Of a stretch of 64,000 nt of DNA, positions 1 through 8,168 are shown one piece after another; the stretch's first letter is position 1, and every line of letters begins with the position of its first letter. The stretch comes from Actinomycetota bacterium (GTDB lineage Bacteria; Actinomycetota; Thermoleophilia; Miltoncostaeales; Miltoncostaeaceae): positions 62,001-126,000 of the forward strand of contig JACJWX010000006.1 in NCBI GenBank assembly GCA_020636905.1. The letters are read 5' to 3'. Made by a program: the position numbers and the translations under genes. Below the pieces are notes generated by a model. It saw only the letters and a program-made list of their open reading frames with translations, had not been told where the DNA came from and made no database searches.

Positions 1-314
1 GTCCGCAGCGTCAGCACCACGCGATCGATGATCTGCCGCACGCTGTGCTCGCGCTGCGGTGAGCCGACGGCGCCGCGGAAGTACTTCGACGCCACGACGT
101 TCGTGGCGAGCTGGCTCCACGCCTTCGGGATCTCGATGTCGTTCTGCTCGAAGAAGCTCTGGCCGCCCTCACCGGTGATGGACGCACTGCGACGCTCCCA
201 CGCCACCTCGTCGTAGGGATGGGTACCGGGATTGGTGAAGCGTCGCTTGATTCCGAGCCGTGAGATGGACCGGGTCGAGTCGCTGGCGCGGTGCTCAACG
301 GCTTCAGTCGCCAT
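1..314 (-). CDS. nrdJ: Vitamin B12-dependent ribonucleotide reductase, N-terminal part (cut by window edge)
   Basis: Class II ribonucleotide reductases make deoxyribonucleotides from ribonucleotides with adenosylcobalamin, so they work with or without oxygen. Only the first 104 codons are visible; the gene runs off the left edge. The N-terminus has the family's usual opening, a basic KRRFTNPGTHPYDEV stretch about 23 residues in, followed by WERR. The ATG at 314 follows a strong AGGAGG. The start lies inside the last codons of nrdR (11-nt overlap), so the two are translated from one message, the usual nrdR-nrdJ order in actinobacteria. No cobalamin riboswitch was recognised upstream. Identity rests on this N-terminal segment and the neighbour; the catalytic cysteines are outside the window. 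Confidence 0.85.
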   Translation of the reverse strand, partial: MATEAVEHRASDSTRSISRLGIKRRFTNPGTHPYDEVAWERRSASITGEGGQSFFEQNDIEIPKAWSQLATNVVASKYFRGAVGSPQREHSVRQIIDRVVLTLR

Positions 315-939
315 CGGGGACCTCCTGCGTGGTCGTGGTGGTGAGGGTGGTGTCGTCTGCGGAGTCGGTGTCCAGGCCACCGGCGAGGGCGCGGAGGTGG
401 CCACGGCCGTTGGTGGGCCGGGGGCCGGGTTCATGCAGGTTAGCGAACACATGTTCGTCGAGCGGGACCTGCCCGCGCGGGAGCGGGGGCTCCCGTTCGA
501 GCCGCGCGAGTTCCTCCTCGAACTCCTCGACGTCCTCGAACTGTCGGTACACCGACGCGAACCGCACGTAGGCGACCTGGTCGAGTTCCTTGAGCCGTCG
601 AAGCGAGAGGTCTCCGATGAGCGTGCTCCGGACTTCGTTGCGCAGCCGATTGCGGAGCTCGGCCTCGATGTCGCGCACGGCGACTTCCAGCGCGCCGGTT
701 GCGACCGGCCGCTTGTGGCAGGCACGCTGCAGGCCCGCCAGCAGCTTCGATCGGTCGAAGTGCTCGCGCTCGCCGGAACGCTTGATCACCGCGATCGGCA
801 TCTCCTCCACGCGTTCGTACGACGTGAAGCGCCGTCCGCAGTTGAGGCATTCGCGTCGCCGCCGAATGGCGTCCTTGCTATCGGGAACGCGTGATTCCAC
901 GACGCGGTGATCAGGATGTTCACAAAATGGACAGAGCAT
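304..939 (-). CDS. nrdR: Transcriptional repressor NrdR
   Basis: NrdR is a nucleotide-sensing repressor of ribonucleotide reductase genes. It has an N-terminal zinc ribbon and an ATP-cone. Here the ribbon cysteines are C3, C6, C31 and C34, followed by the family motif RRFTSYERVE and an ATP-cone to about residue 145. The protein is 211 aa, longer than the usual 150-160 aa. The extra C-terminal part is an acidic, Pro/Thr-rich tail ending near DTTLTTTTTQ. The ATG at 939 was chosen because translation from it begins exactly with the conserved MLCPFC; the reading frame stays open far upstream but without family similarity. It is the first gene of an operon with nrdJ. A 20-bp palindrome 36 bp upstream may be its autoregulatory site. 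Confidence 0.95.
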   Translation of the reverse strand: MLCPFCEHPDHRVVESRVPDSKDAIRRRRECLNCGRRFTSYERVEEMPIAVIKRSGEREHFDRSKLLAGLQRACHKRPVATGALEVAVRDIEAELRNRLRNEVRSTLIGDLSLRRLKELDQVAYVRFASVYRQFEDVEEFEEELARLEREPPLPRGQVPLDEHVFANLHEPGPRPTNGRGHLRALAGGLDTDSADDTTLTTTTTQEVPDGD

Positions 940-974
940 GTGGGCAACTAGATATGGGGTCGGACACGTTCTCC

Positions 975-994
975 ACACGCTACATTCAGCGTGT
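975..994. promoter_or_regulatory. Palindromic operator candidate upstream of nrdR
   Basis: ACACGCT and AGCGTGT form perfect 7-bp arms around a 6-bp AT-richer centre (acattc), 36 bp before the nrdR start. The outer ACAC/GTGT halves resemble the ends of the NrdR box (ACAC...GTGT), but this palindrome is 20 bp rather than 16, so assignment to NrdR is an inference. Confidence 0.4.
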
Positions 995-1178
995 CGGGGC
1001 GGCATCCTTCCATTTTTCTGCGTCATCGCACCAGCCCCCTTCGGGGAGGTTGCGACCGGTTTTTGTGCTCCGAGCACACGAATCACGTGAGGTGTGTCAC
1101 GAACTGATTCGTCCGATGCATTTCGCTCGGCCCGCGCGGCGACCGACGTTCGCCGCGCCCGTCCGACGACGGGTCGGC

Positions 1179-1196
1179 TCGTCCACAGTGTCCACA
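1179..1196 (+). promoter_or_regulatory. Two tandem DnaA-box-like sites
   Basis: TCGTCCACA and GTGTCCACA lie head to tail with no gap. Each differs by one base from the actinobacterial DnaA box TTGTCCACA. They sit about 240 bp upstream of nrdR. DnaA control of ribonucleotide reductase genes is known in other bacteria; whether it applies here is unknown. Confidence 0.35.
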
Positions 1197-1262
1197 GGGA
1201 GCGCCCGGCGCTGAGCGACCGATCGACCACCGGGAGTTCGCCGGAGCGGGCTTCGCCGGACC

Positions 1263-1846
1263 TCACCGTGAGGGGAGGCGAAGGTGGCCGGGCTGTGCGA
1301 GCGTCCATGTGTAGGCCCACCACGGCCCGCCCGCATGTGTGACCGTGCATTCGGGCGCGGGACCCCGCTGGCCCCGAGCAACCTCGCAGCATCGTTGGGG
1401 AGGCGACGTTGCCCACCACCGTGAGCAGCCGGATCGTGTCGAGCTTCCACGGACCGTTGAAGCCCCAGTCCGCCATCAGGCGAGCGGCCCGGGTGGCGGC
1501 GCGATGCCCCCGTCCGGCGGCGCTGATCCAGTACCCGATCTCCGCGGCGCCGGGTTCGCGCTGCTTCGAGGCCCACCATGCCGATCCGCCTCCCGTCGAG
1601 CGTGACGATCAGCCGGAGGCCGGCCTGCTGTGACCACTTCGCCGCCGACTCCGCGACGTACTCGGCGGCGTGGTGGCGCTCATAGGGACTCGGAATCGTC
1701 GTCCAGCGAGGGATCGCGGGCTCCTGGCACGCCGCGGTGATCCACTCGATCGCGTCGGTCGAGAGGGGACGGAGCGCCAGGTCCCGGTCGGCGAGCTCCG
1801 GGTACTGAAGTGATTCGGCGAACATGCCGGCAATGTTCCACCGCAC
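1263..1846 (-). pseudogene. GNAT family N-acetyltransferase (RimJ/RimL-like), frameshifted
   Basis: The first about 95 codons from 1846 (or the in-frame ATG at 1825) encode a RimJ/RimL-type start: DLALRPLS, then RIGMVGLEAA. The frame then breaks near 1554. The next frame reads EIGYWISAAGRGHRAATRA, the acetyl-CoA-binding loop region, and continues to VVGNVAS near 1395, which matches the usual GNVAS motif. After that the frame is lost again, and the end near 1263 is a guess. The first break fits a single extra base. Such enzymes acetylate N-terminal amino groups or small molecules; the substrate here is unknown. The gene lies 27 bp after lepB and probably shares its transcript. It is either a decayed gene or an intact one with sequence errors. 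Confidence 0.6.
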
Positions 1847-1873
1847 GGCGCGCGCCGTCCATCCCGCCGGTCG

Positions 1874-2437
1874 TCAGTCGAGGAAGCCCAGGCGGCCCGG
1901 CGGCCAGTAGGTGATCTCAGCCTGCCCGATGACGTTGCCGACCGGCGCGAAGGCGTCGTTCGGCCGCGCGTCGCCGTTCCACGACGATCCCCAGAGATGG
2001 GAATCGCAGGACGCGTTCCGGTTGTCGCCCAGCAGCAGCAGGTGGCCCTCGGGCACCACCGGGAAGTGGGCCTCGTACTGGGGCGGGTCGGCGCCGGGCA
2101 CGACGAACTCACGGCCGTTGACCAGCGTGCGGCGATTCACCACGTCCACGCGATCACCTGCGACGCCGACGACCCGCTTCACGAATGGCACCCCCGCGGG
2201 TGGCCTGCACGCGGCGATCGCGGATGCCGGCGGGGTGAACACGACGATGTCTCCGCGCGCGATGTCCCGGAAGCGGTAGACGAGCCGGTTGGCGATGATC
2301 CGGTCCTGCTCGCTGATCGTGGGGCGCATCGACCCGGTCGGGATCTCGTATGGCTTCGCCACCGCCGCCTGCAGCACGAATGCGAGCGCGAAGGCGACCA
2401 CGATGGGAAGGACCAGGTCCCGGAGCATTCGCCGCAT
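1874..2437 (-). CDS. lepB: Signal peptidase I (first of two tandem copies)
   Basis: Type I signal peptidases cut signal peptides from exported proteins at the outer face of the membrane with a Ser-Lys dyad. This 187-aa copy has one N-terminal membrane anchor (residues 7-27), the nucleophile Ser36 in PTGSM, the general base Lys87 in FVKRV, and the GDNR box at 137-140. It is close to the paralogue upstream (2721-3299), with Ser36 and Lys87 at identical positions, so the pair arose by tandem duplication. No clear ribosome-binding site precedes the ATG at 2437. The 283 bp between the copies is very GC-rich and holds no gene. Confidence 0.92.
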   Translation of the reverse strand: MRRMLRDLVLPIVVAFALAFVLQAAVAKPYEIPTGSMRPTISEQDRIIANRLVYRFRDIARGDIVVFTPPASAIAACRPPAGVPFVKRVVGVAGDRVDVVNRRTLVNGREFVVPGADPPQYEAHFPVVPEGHLLLLGDNRNASCDSHLWGSSWNGDARPNDAFAPVGNVIGQAEITYWPPGRLGFLD

Positions 2438-2720
2438 CTAGTGCTCGATCCGTGCGGTGTGGGACGACCGACCCGGGTGGGTGGGAATACGTGCGCGTGC
2501 GCCTGGGCGCGTGCCCGTGCGCGCGCCACCGGGCGGACCGGTTCGCGGCAGCCTCGCGGCTGCAAACTCACACGCAACCCTCCAGCGCCCCCGGGTCACC
2601 GGTACCTCGCCGAGGGAGCGTCGTCGGCTCGGGCCATGCCAGCGGCATCGTCCCGAACCTCCTCCGTGTTGCATGCGGTCTTCGCTCGCCACGTCGCTCC
2701 CGAACCTCCGACTCACGAAA

Positions 2721-3299
2721 CTAGTCGAGGAACCGGGCGCGGCTGATGGGCCAGTACGTGCCTTCGGCCTGGCCGATGATGTTCGCCTCGGGGACGAACG
2801 GATCGGTGCGCGGGTCGGGAACCGGCGAGCTCCGCCACTGATGGGAGTCGCAGGAGTACGGCCGGTTGTCACCGAGGACGAAGAGGTGGCCCTTGGGCAC
2901 CACCGGGAACACCTGGGGACGCTCGTCTCCGCCCAGCGGGTTGGGTTTGATCGCGGCCGGCACGTCGTACGGGATCCCGTTCACGAGCACGTCCCGGCGG
3001 CGGATCTCGATGCGGTCGCCCGGAAGGCCGATGACGCGCTTCACGAAGGGCACGCCGGCCGGGGGGCGGCATTCGTCGATGGCGGCCTGCGGCGGGTTGA
3101 ACACGATCACGTCACCCCGCCTGGGGTCGCGCAGGCGGTAGATGAGCCGGTTGGCGATGATCCGGTCGTTCGCCTCGATCGTCGGAACCATGGACTCGGT
3201 GGGAATCTCGTACGGCTTGGCGACCGACGCCTGGATGACGAAGGCGAGCGCGATGGCGATCGCACTCGGCAGGATGGCGTCGTGGACGAGCCGCCTCAT
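2721..3299 (-). CDS. lepB: Signal peptidase I (second tandem copy)
   Basis: This 192-aa paralogue has the same architecture as its neighbour: an N-terminal membrane segment, Ser36 in PTESM, Lys87 in FVKRV, and GDNR followed by CDSHQW. The ATG at 3299 overlaps the stop of the upstream small membrane protein by 4 nt (ATGA), so the two are translationally coupled. Two copies may divide substrates, as in other Gram-positive bacteria with several SipS-type enzymes. The Ser36/Lys87 dyad and GDNR box are present in both, so neither looks inactive. Confidence 0.92.
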   Translation of the reverse strand: MRRLVHDAILPSAIAIALAFVIQASVAKPYEIPTESMVPTIEANDRIIANRLIYRLRDPRRGDVIVFNPPQAAIDECRPPAGVPFVKRVIGLPGDRIEIRRRDVLVNGIPYDVPAAIKPNPLGGDERPQVFPVVPKGHLFVLGDNRPYSCDSHQWRSSPVPDPRTDPFVPEANIIGQAEGTYWPISRARFLD

Positions 3300-3688
3300 G
3301 CCGGAGTGTCGTCATCGGATCGCTGGCGGCGAGCCCAGGCCAGGTATCCGATCGCCCCGAGCGCCGCCACGCCGATCAATCCGATCGTCGCCCAGAGCGC
3401 CGGGTTTCCGCCGTCCTCGGTCGTGGTCGAGGTCGGAGCGGTGGTGGTCTGCGCACACTCCAGCCGCCGCTGCTCGATGATGTCGATGGCCGCGCCGTAG
3501 ACCTCTCGGTTCGTGTCGGCGAGATTGAGCGCGTCGGTGAACTCGGCGTCCGAGTAGCACCGCTGGATCTGGCCGTCGTCATCGTAGTCGTCGAGGACCG
3601 AGCGACCGCTCGCGGTGGCGACGGACGTCCAGGCCGCGCAGACCAACAGGGTGGATACGATCAGACTGGTGAGGCGTCTCTGCAACAC
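3296..3688 (-). CDS. Small secreted/membrane-anchored protein of unknown function
   Basis: From GTG at 3688 this encodes 130 aa. It has a signal-peptide-like N-terminus (LTSLIVSTLLVCAAW, then ATASG), a soluble part containing a conserved-looking CYSDAEF motif and a second Cys (LECAQ), a Thr-rich linker, and one C-terminal membrane helix (ALWATIGLIGVAALGAIGYLAW) followed by basic residues. It is therefore likely exported and held by its C-terminal helix with the two cysteines outside, where they could form a disulfide. It overlaps lepB2 by 4 nt and starts almost back to back with the gene on the other strand at about 3701. The longer open frame upstream has no protein-like features and was ignored. 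No function is recognised. Confidence 0.65.
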   Translation of the reverse strand: MLQRRLTSLIVSTLLVCAAWTSVATASGRSVLDDYDDDGQIQRCYSDAEFTDALNLADTNREVYGAAIDIIEQRRLECAQTTTAPTSTTTEDGGNPALWATIGLIGVAALGAIGYLAWARRQRSDDDTPA

Positions 3689-3700
3689 GACCGCTACGTG

Positions 3701-5716
3701 ATGTCGAAGGCCGGGGGAACGGCCCCCGTGAGCGTCGCGGATCGTACTGGCGCCCACAGGTCGCAGCAACCGCTCCGGGCGTTCGGCCTGATCGGCCTCG
3801 CGTGGTGGGTCTCGGTTCTGCTGCTCGGCGCGGGGATGGATCTCGGCTTCGGGACCGGCGGCCGCGGCCCGCTCGGCGCGCTCGTCGCGCTCGGCGTGGG
3901 TGCCCCGCTCGCGGCGGCGGCCGTCGCCATGTGGCCCGGCCGGCCGTCGCCGCGCAGTCCACTGACGCTGGCGCTGGCGGGGGGAATCGGGGGCGTCGTG
4001 CTCAGCGCGCTGTCGGTCGTCTGGGCCGTGGATCCCGCCGCCGCCTGGCGATCGACCAACCGCGATGCCGTGGTGGTGTGCGCCATCCTCGTCGGAGCGG
4101 CGCTCGCCTGGCGCCGTCCCGGGGTGGATCGCCCGTTCGCCATCGCCGTCAGCGCGGGTGCGCTTCCGGCCGCGATCTGGGCGCTGGTCGTCCACGCGGC
4201 GCCGTCGGTCGGATCCGATCCCGTCGTGGGCCGCCTGTCGCTTCCGGTCGACTATCCGAACGGCATGGCCCTGGTGATGGCGTGCGCAACCCCCGGGATT
4301 CTCCTGCTGGCGACGGAGCGGCGATCCCTGGTGGTCGCCCTCGCGGCGGCGGCCGGGACCGCGTTCACCGTCGCGCTCGTGCTGACGGGCTCCCGTTCCG
4401 GCATCGCCGTCGCGGTACTCGCGGTGGCGCTCGTGTGCGCCCTGAGCCCGGGCGCGCGGGCCATGGCAGGAATGGTGTTGGCGGTCGGTGTCGCCGCCGT
4501 GCCGCCACTCCTGTTCGGGCTGGGAGACAGCGGTCGCCGCGACGCCGATCCGGCGTTCGCCGCAGCGCTCGCGGGCGGCATGGTGCTCGCGGCGGTGCTC
4601 GCGCCGCCGCTCGTCAGGCGCGCGCGTTCGGTCCGGGTCCCCGGGGCGCGGCGCATCGCGATGGCGGTGGCCGTCGCCGCCGCACTCGCACCGCTCGCCG
4701 CGATCGCCGCCAACGGATCGGCGATCGTCTCCTGCGAACGCGGCGCGGTCTCCAATCGGGCCGATCGCCTCACCGATGTCACGGCGAACCAGCGGGGGGC
4801 CTGGTGGTGCGAGGCCGCAAAAGGCTGGAGCGACGCACCGGTCATCGGCAACGGCGCAGGCTCGTTCACCGTCGTGGAACGCCGTCATCGTCAGGACGAC
4901 ATCGATGCGTTCACCACCCGGGATCCCCACCAGGTGGTGCTGTCGCGGGCCTCGGACCTGGGTGTCCTCGGTGTCCTGGCGCTGCTGGCCGTGGCGACAG
5001 GCCTCGTCTGGGCGGTGGTCCGCCTGCGCGGCGGACTGCCCGTGGCCTCCCTCGCCATGGTCGCTGCGGGGGTCGCCCAATCCCAGACCGACTGGACGCT
5101 CGCCTGGTCCGGTGTGGCCATTCCCGTCGGGGTGGCCGCCGGGATCCTGATCGCGACGGCGACCCCGTCGCAGGGCGGGCGCCGTCGCACGCCCGAGGTG
5201 GGGGCGGTCCGATTCGGGACCGCGGTCCTGGTGACGGGCATCGTGATCGGTTCGGCGGCACTGCCCTGGCTGTCGGATTGGGCGAGCCGCGCGTCGACGC
5301 AGGCGCGGCTCCAGGGCGACCTCGTCACGGCGCGGTCGCGCGCGGGTCTGGCCGGAGACCTCAACCCGTTTTCGCTCACGCCGTTCCAGCAGCGGGCGCT
5401 CGCCCTGATCGCGCAGGGCGACCGGCAGGGTGCGGTCGACACCTACCGACGCGCGGTGCGGCGCCAGCCGGAGAACCCCGAGGCCTGGCGACGCCTGGCG
5501 ATCCTCATTCCGGATCCCGCCGAGGCGCGTGTGGCCTGGATCCAGGTGCACCTGCTGGATCCGTTCGATCGACAGGCGCGCCTGGCCCTGGCGGTGCCCG
5601 CCGAGGCCCCCGCCGACACCGCCGCGCTCACTCCGACGGTATCGGCCGCCGCGCTCGGCGCCCGGTTCGTCCGAGGCGCAGTCGCAATCGCGGGACCAGT
5701 GTCGCCGCCTCGATGA
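3701..5716 (+). CDS. O-antigen ligase-like polytopic membrane protein with C-terminal TPR-like tail
   Basis: About twelve hydrophobic segments run from residue 25 to about 530. A periplasmic loop contains NGAGSF, like the conserved Gly-rich loop of O-antigen ligase/polymerase (Wzy/WaaL) proteins. The last 130 residues are soluble and contain a helix pair typical of tetratricopeptide repeats (RQGAVDTYRRAVRRQPENPEAW). Such proteins join or polymerise lipid-linked glycans at the outer face of the membrane, which fits the glycosyltransferase gene just downstream on the other strand. The start is uncertain: GTG 3698, ATG 3701 or GTG 3730 are possible, with no strong ribosome-binding site. The 3' end overlaps the convergent glycosyltransferase gene by 89 bp. 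Confidence 0.7.
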   Translation: MSKAGGTAPVSVADRTGAHRSQQPLRAFGLIGLAWWVSVLLLGAGMDLGFGTGGRGPLGALVALGVGAPLAAAAVAMWPGRPSPRSPLTLALAGGIGGVVLSALSVVWAVDPAAAWRSTNRDAVVVCAILVGAALAWRRPGVDRPFAIAVSAGALPAAIWALVVHAAPSVGSDPVVGRLSLPVDYPNGMALVMACATPGILLLATERRSLVVALAAAAGTAFTVALVLTGSRSGIAVAVLAVALVCALSPGARAMAGMVLAVGVAAVPPLLFGLGDSGRRDADPAFAAALAGGMVLAAVLAPPLVRRARSVRVPGARRIAMAVAVAAALAPLAAIAANGSAIVSCERGAVSNRADRLTDVTANQRGAWWCEAAKGWSDAPVIGNGAGSFTVVERRHRQDDIDAFTTRDPHQVVLSRASDLGVLGVLALLAVATGLVWAVVRLRGGLPVASLAMVAAGVAQSQTDWTLAWSGVAIPVGVAAGILIATATPSQGGRRRTPEVGAVRFGTAVLVTGIVIGSAALPWLSDWASRASTQARLQGDLVTARSRAGLAGDLNPFSLTPFQQRALALIAQGDRQGAVDTYRRAVRRQPENPEAWRRLAILIPDPAEARVAWIQVHLLDPFDRQARLALAVPAEAPADTAALTPTVSAAALGARFVRGAVAIAGPVSPPR

Positions 5717-6398
5717 CGATCCGCCGGTGCATCTTCGACACACCGTGGACCCGCTCGCTGAAGACGATCGGCACCTCGGTGACGCGAAACCCGAGCAGGA
5801 CCGCCCGGTAGGTCATCTCGACCTGGAAGCCGTATCCGGCGGCGGCGACCTCGTCCAGTGGAATCGCCTCGAGCACCTCGCGCCGGAAACACTTGAACCC
5901 ACCGGTCAGGTCGCGGATGGGCAGTCCCAGCACCGCCTGCGCGTAGAGGCATCCGCCGCGGCTGATGATGCGCCGCACGAGACCCCAGCGGATGACGCCG
6001 CCGCCGGAGACGTAACGGCTGCCGATCACGAGATCGGCGTCGTCGGCGGCCGAGACGAGTGCGGGAAGCGCCGCCGGATCGTGCGAGAAGTCGCAGTCCA
6101 TCTCGACGATGCGGGCCGCGCCCGCGTCCAGGGCGAGCCGGAATCCGGCACGGTAGGCGGGCCCGAGCCCCTCCTTGAGCGTCCGGCGCAGGACACGGAC
6201 GCGGTCGTCGCCCTGTGCGAATCGGTCGGCGAGATCCGCGGTGCCATCCGGTGAGCCGTCGTCGACCACGAGCACCGTCCCGTCGATGCTGTTGGTGTCG
6301 AAGACCCTCGTGAGGGCGGCCAGCATCGACGTGATGTTCTCGGCCTCGTCATAGGTCGGGAGCACGACCCAGACAGGCACGCCGGTCCCGCTGCTCAC
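5628..6398 (-). CDS. Polyprenol-phosphate mannosyl/glycosyltransferase (DPM1-like, GT2)
   Basis: This 256-aa protein is a family-2 glycosyltransferase of the dolichol-phosphate mannose synthase type, which loads a sugar from a nucleotide donor onto a polyprenyl phosphate. It has the N-terminal LPTYDEAENI, the DDGSPDGTADL loop, the metal-binding region EMDCDFSHDP, and the acceptor motifs GSRYVSGGG and DLTGGFKCFRR. It has no C-terminal membrane domain, so it is a soluble, membrane-associated form. The GTG start at 6398 overlaps the stop of the upstream gene (GTGA), indicating coupling. The convergent neighbour at its 3' end is a ligase-like membrane protein, which suggests shared work in envelope glycan assembly. 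Confidence 0.88.
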   Translation of the reverse strand: MSSGTGVPVWVVLPTYDEAENITSMLAALTRVFDTNSIDGTVLVVDDGSPDGTADLADRFAQGDDRVRVLRRTLKEGLGPAYRAGFRLALDAGAARIVEMDCDFSHDPAALPALVSAADDADLVIGSRYVSGGGVIRWGLVRRIISRGGCLYAQAVLGLPIRDLTGGFKCFRREVLEAIPLDEVAAAGYGFQVEMTYRAVLLGFRVTEVPIVFSERVHGVSKMHRRIVIEAATLVPRLRLRLGRTGRRARRPIPSE

Positions 6399-7180
6399 GC
6401 CGCGACCGCCCCGGGGCCGCGCACGCCAATCGTCATCTGGTCCGGCTCCTCGTCGAGCGAGACGCGCACGCCCAGCCGCTCGGCCGCCGGATCGATTCCC
6501 GGGGTCAGCGCGTGCGCCACCTCGGTCCAGCTTCCGAACGACGCCTCGTGGAGTGCGCTGCATTCGTAGACCGTGCCCCGATCGTCCCAGACGTCCAAGC
6601 TCGCGCCGCGGGGTGCCGCGCCCGGTTCGTGGAGCAGGGCCCCGGTGAACACCGCACGGCCCTCGTAGCGCTCGATCGCCCAGGCGCAGAGCACCCGTCG
6701 CGTGCCGAATCGTGTCTGTCCCACGGGCAGGACCCCCTCGAATCCGGCCACGCTCCGGGTCGGCGTCCGCGGGACGTCCGCCGCGCGTTCGGCGGACGGC
6801 GGAGGCGCCGGGGGCTCGCAGCGTGTCGGCGTCGGGCACAGGTCGATGTCGATGTTCCGTGACCCACCGGACAGTGTTCGCTCGATGCCGACGCCGCCCC
6901 GGGGCGACGACACCCGGCGGATCCCGTCGAACTCGAGCGTCAACCTCCGAGCCGCCGCGGGGACCGCGGGTGTGAGCCAGGCGGTGGTCTGCAGCGACCC
7001 GAGTCCCGCATGGCTGCTCATGCTCGTGGCCCGGTATTCGGTGCCCACATCGTCGCGGGCGCTGAGGTGGTCGTCGAGGTTCCAGGCGAGCACGCCGGGG
7101 GTTTGTGCGAGGACCAGGGCGGGACGGCACATCCATCCCGGTGGTGCTCCACCCCAGTACGGCCACGCTGACGGCGTCAT
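6395..7180 (-). CDS. Hypothetical protein coupled to the polyprenol-phosphate glycosyltransferase
   Basis: From ATG 7180 this encodes 261 aa with no signal peptide or membrane segment. It alternates hydrophobic and polar residues in a way that suggests a beta-rich fold (for example DRGTVYECSALHEASFGSWTEVAHAL) and has a Pro-rich linker in the middle. No family is recognised. Its stop overlaps the GTG start of the glycosyltransferase gene, so the two products are probably made together. The start is uncertain because the frame stays open upstream to 7354; 7180 was chosen because protein-like sequence (YWGGAPPGW) begins there. Confidence 0.55.
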   Translation of the reverse strand: MTPSAWPYWGGAPPGWMCRPALVLAQTPGVLAWNLDDHLSARDDVGTEYRATSMSSHAGLGSLQTTAWLTPAVPAAARRLTLEFDGIRRVSSPRGGVGIERTLSGGSRNIDIDLCPTPTRCEPPAPPPSAERAADVPRTPTRSVAGFEGVLPVGQTRFGTRRVLCAWAIERYEGRAVFTGALLHEPGAAPRGASLDVWDDRGTVYECSALHEASFGSWTEVAHALTPGIDPAAERLGVRVSLDEEPDQMTIGVRGPGAVAA

Positions 7181-7322
7181 CGTGCATGACCGCGCCGGTC
7201 GGGAGCAGGCCACCGAACGACGTGTGCTGCCGTGTGGGCACCGTGGCGACCGTGAAGGGGCTGCGCATTCGGACACCGTAGCGTTCGGCGCAACACGAAT
7301 GCGGCGCGGATCATCCGCGGGG

Positions 7323-7328
7323 TAGGCT
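7323..7328 (+). promoter_or_regulatory. -10 box of a leaderless mRNA (7336 gene)
   Basis: TAGGCT ends 7 nt before the ATG at 7336, so transcription should begin at or next to the start codon. No ribosome-binding site is present. Confidence 0.55.
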
Positions 7329-7335
7329 CTGCCGC

Positions 7336-8076
7336 ATGACATCCCGGACGCCACTGGTCCTGCTGCATCCGTTCCCGGTGGACGGGTCGTTCTGGGAACC
7401 GATGCGGGGTCACCTCACCCACGACGCCGTCGACCGCGTCGATGCGCCGGGTTTCGGGCAGGCTCCTCCGGAGGACGAGTGGAGCATCGCCGGCTTCGCC
7501 GACCGGGTCGCCGAGCGGGTGCGCGGGACGTCTCCATCGGGAAGGGCGGTCGTGATGGGGCTGTCGATGGGCGGATACGTCGCGCTCGAGCTTGCGCTGC
7601 GCCACCCCGACGTGCTCTCCGGCCTGGTCCTGGCCGACACGCGTGCCGCGGCGGACGACACCCTCGCCCAGGATGGTCGGGACGCCGCGATCCGGGCGAT
7701 CCGCGAGGACGGACTCGACCGATACCTCGACGGGTTCCTGCCGCGCACCCTGGCTGCCGCGGCGCCGGCCGAGGTTCGAAGCGCGCTCGACGGGATGGCT
7801 CGCCGACAGGCGCCGGCGGCGGTGATCGCCGCGCTGCGAGCGCTCCGCGCCCGGCGCGACGTGACCGGCCTGCTCGCGGAGATCGCCTGTCCCACGCTCG
7901 TCATCGTCGGAGATCAGGACGCGCTGACGCCACCCGACATGGCCCAGGTACTCGCCGACGGGATCCCGGCGGCCTCGCTGACGGTCATCGACGGGGTGGG
8001 GCACATGTCAGCCCTCGAAGCCCCCCGGACCGTCGCCGGACACGTGGATGCACTTTGCGAGACCATCGTCGACTGA
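7336..8076 (+). CDS. Alpha/beta hydrolase, complete catalytic triad
   Basis: This 246-aa single-domain alpha/beta hydrolase has the nucleophile elbow GLSMG (Ser77), the acid in VGDQDALTPP (Asp195) and the catalytic His223 in GVGHM. The N-terminal LLHPFPVDGSFW supplies the oxyanion HP motif. The length and the VGDQD/GVGHMS pattern match the esterase/lactonase-like group (3-oxoadipate enol-lactonase, aminoacrylate hydrolase relatives). The substrate cannot be told from sequence. It appears to be translated from a leaderless mRNA. It is followed after 92 bp by a second alpha/beta hydrolase that lacks its nucleophile. Confidence 0.88.
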   Translation: MTSRTPLVLLHPFPVDGSFWEPMRGHLTHDAVDRVDAPGFGQAPPEDEWSIAGFADRVAERVRGTSPSGRAVVMGLSMGGYVALELALRHPDVLSGLVLADTRAAADDTLAQDGRDAAIRAIREDGLDRYLDGFLPRTLAAAAPAEVRSALDGMARRQAPAAVIAALRALRARRDVTGLLAEIACPTLVIVGDQDALTPPDMAQVLADGIPAASLTVIDGVGHMSALEAPRTVAGHVDALCETIVD

Positions 8077-8088
8077 TCGTTCGGATGT

Positions 8089-8117
8089 TTGACACCCCCG
8101 ACCGGTCCCAATAGGTT
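8089..8117 (+). promoter_or_regulatory. Sigma-70-type promoter for the second hydrolase gene
   Basis: TTGACA (8089-8094) and TAGGTT (8112-8117) are separated by exactly 17 bp, and GTGAGG follows before the ATG at 8169. The second hydrolase therefore has its own promoter and a leader of about 45 nt. Confidence 0.65.
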
Positions 8118-8168
8118 CACCGGTGAACACTTCCCCAAACACCCCGCGTAATGTGAGGTTTGGCACGT

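Larger units (their letters stand above)
940..1262. other. Non-coding upstream region of nrdR-nrdJ
   Basis: No convincing gene is seen in this 323-bp stretch. It carries the presumed nrdR promoter/operator region (palindrome at 975-994) and two adjacent DnaA-box-like 9-mers at 1179-1196. Open frames crossing it have no recognisable protein features. Confidence 0.5.

Noticed and set aside
940..1262. Cobalamin riboswitch upstream of nrdR-nrdJ
   Set aside because: No B12-box-like or conserved core sequence was recognised.
2480..2540. GTGCGC-rich stretch between the lepB genes, considered as a repeat element
   Set aside because: It is short, irregular low-complexity GC sequence without a defined unit.
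3689..5743. Upstream extension of the small membrane protein frame to 815 codons
   Set aside because: The extension is Arg/Gly/Asp-rich antisense of the ligase-like gene; the signal peptide marks the start near 3688.
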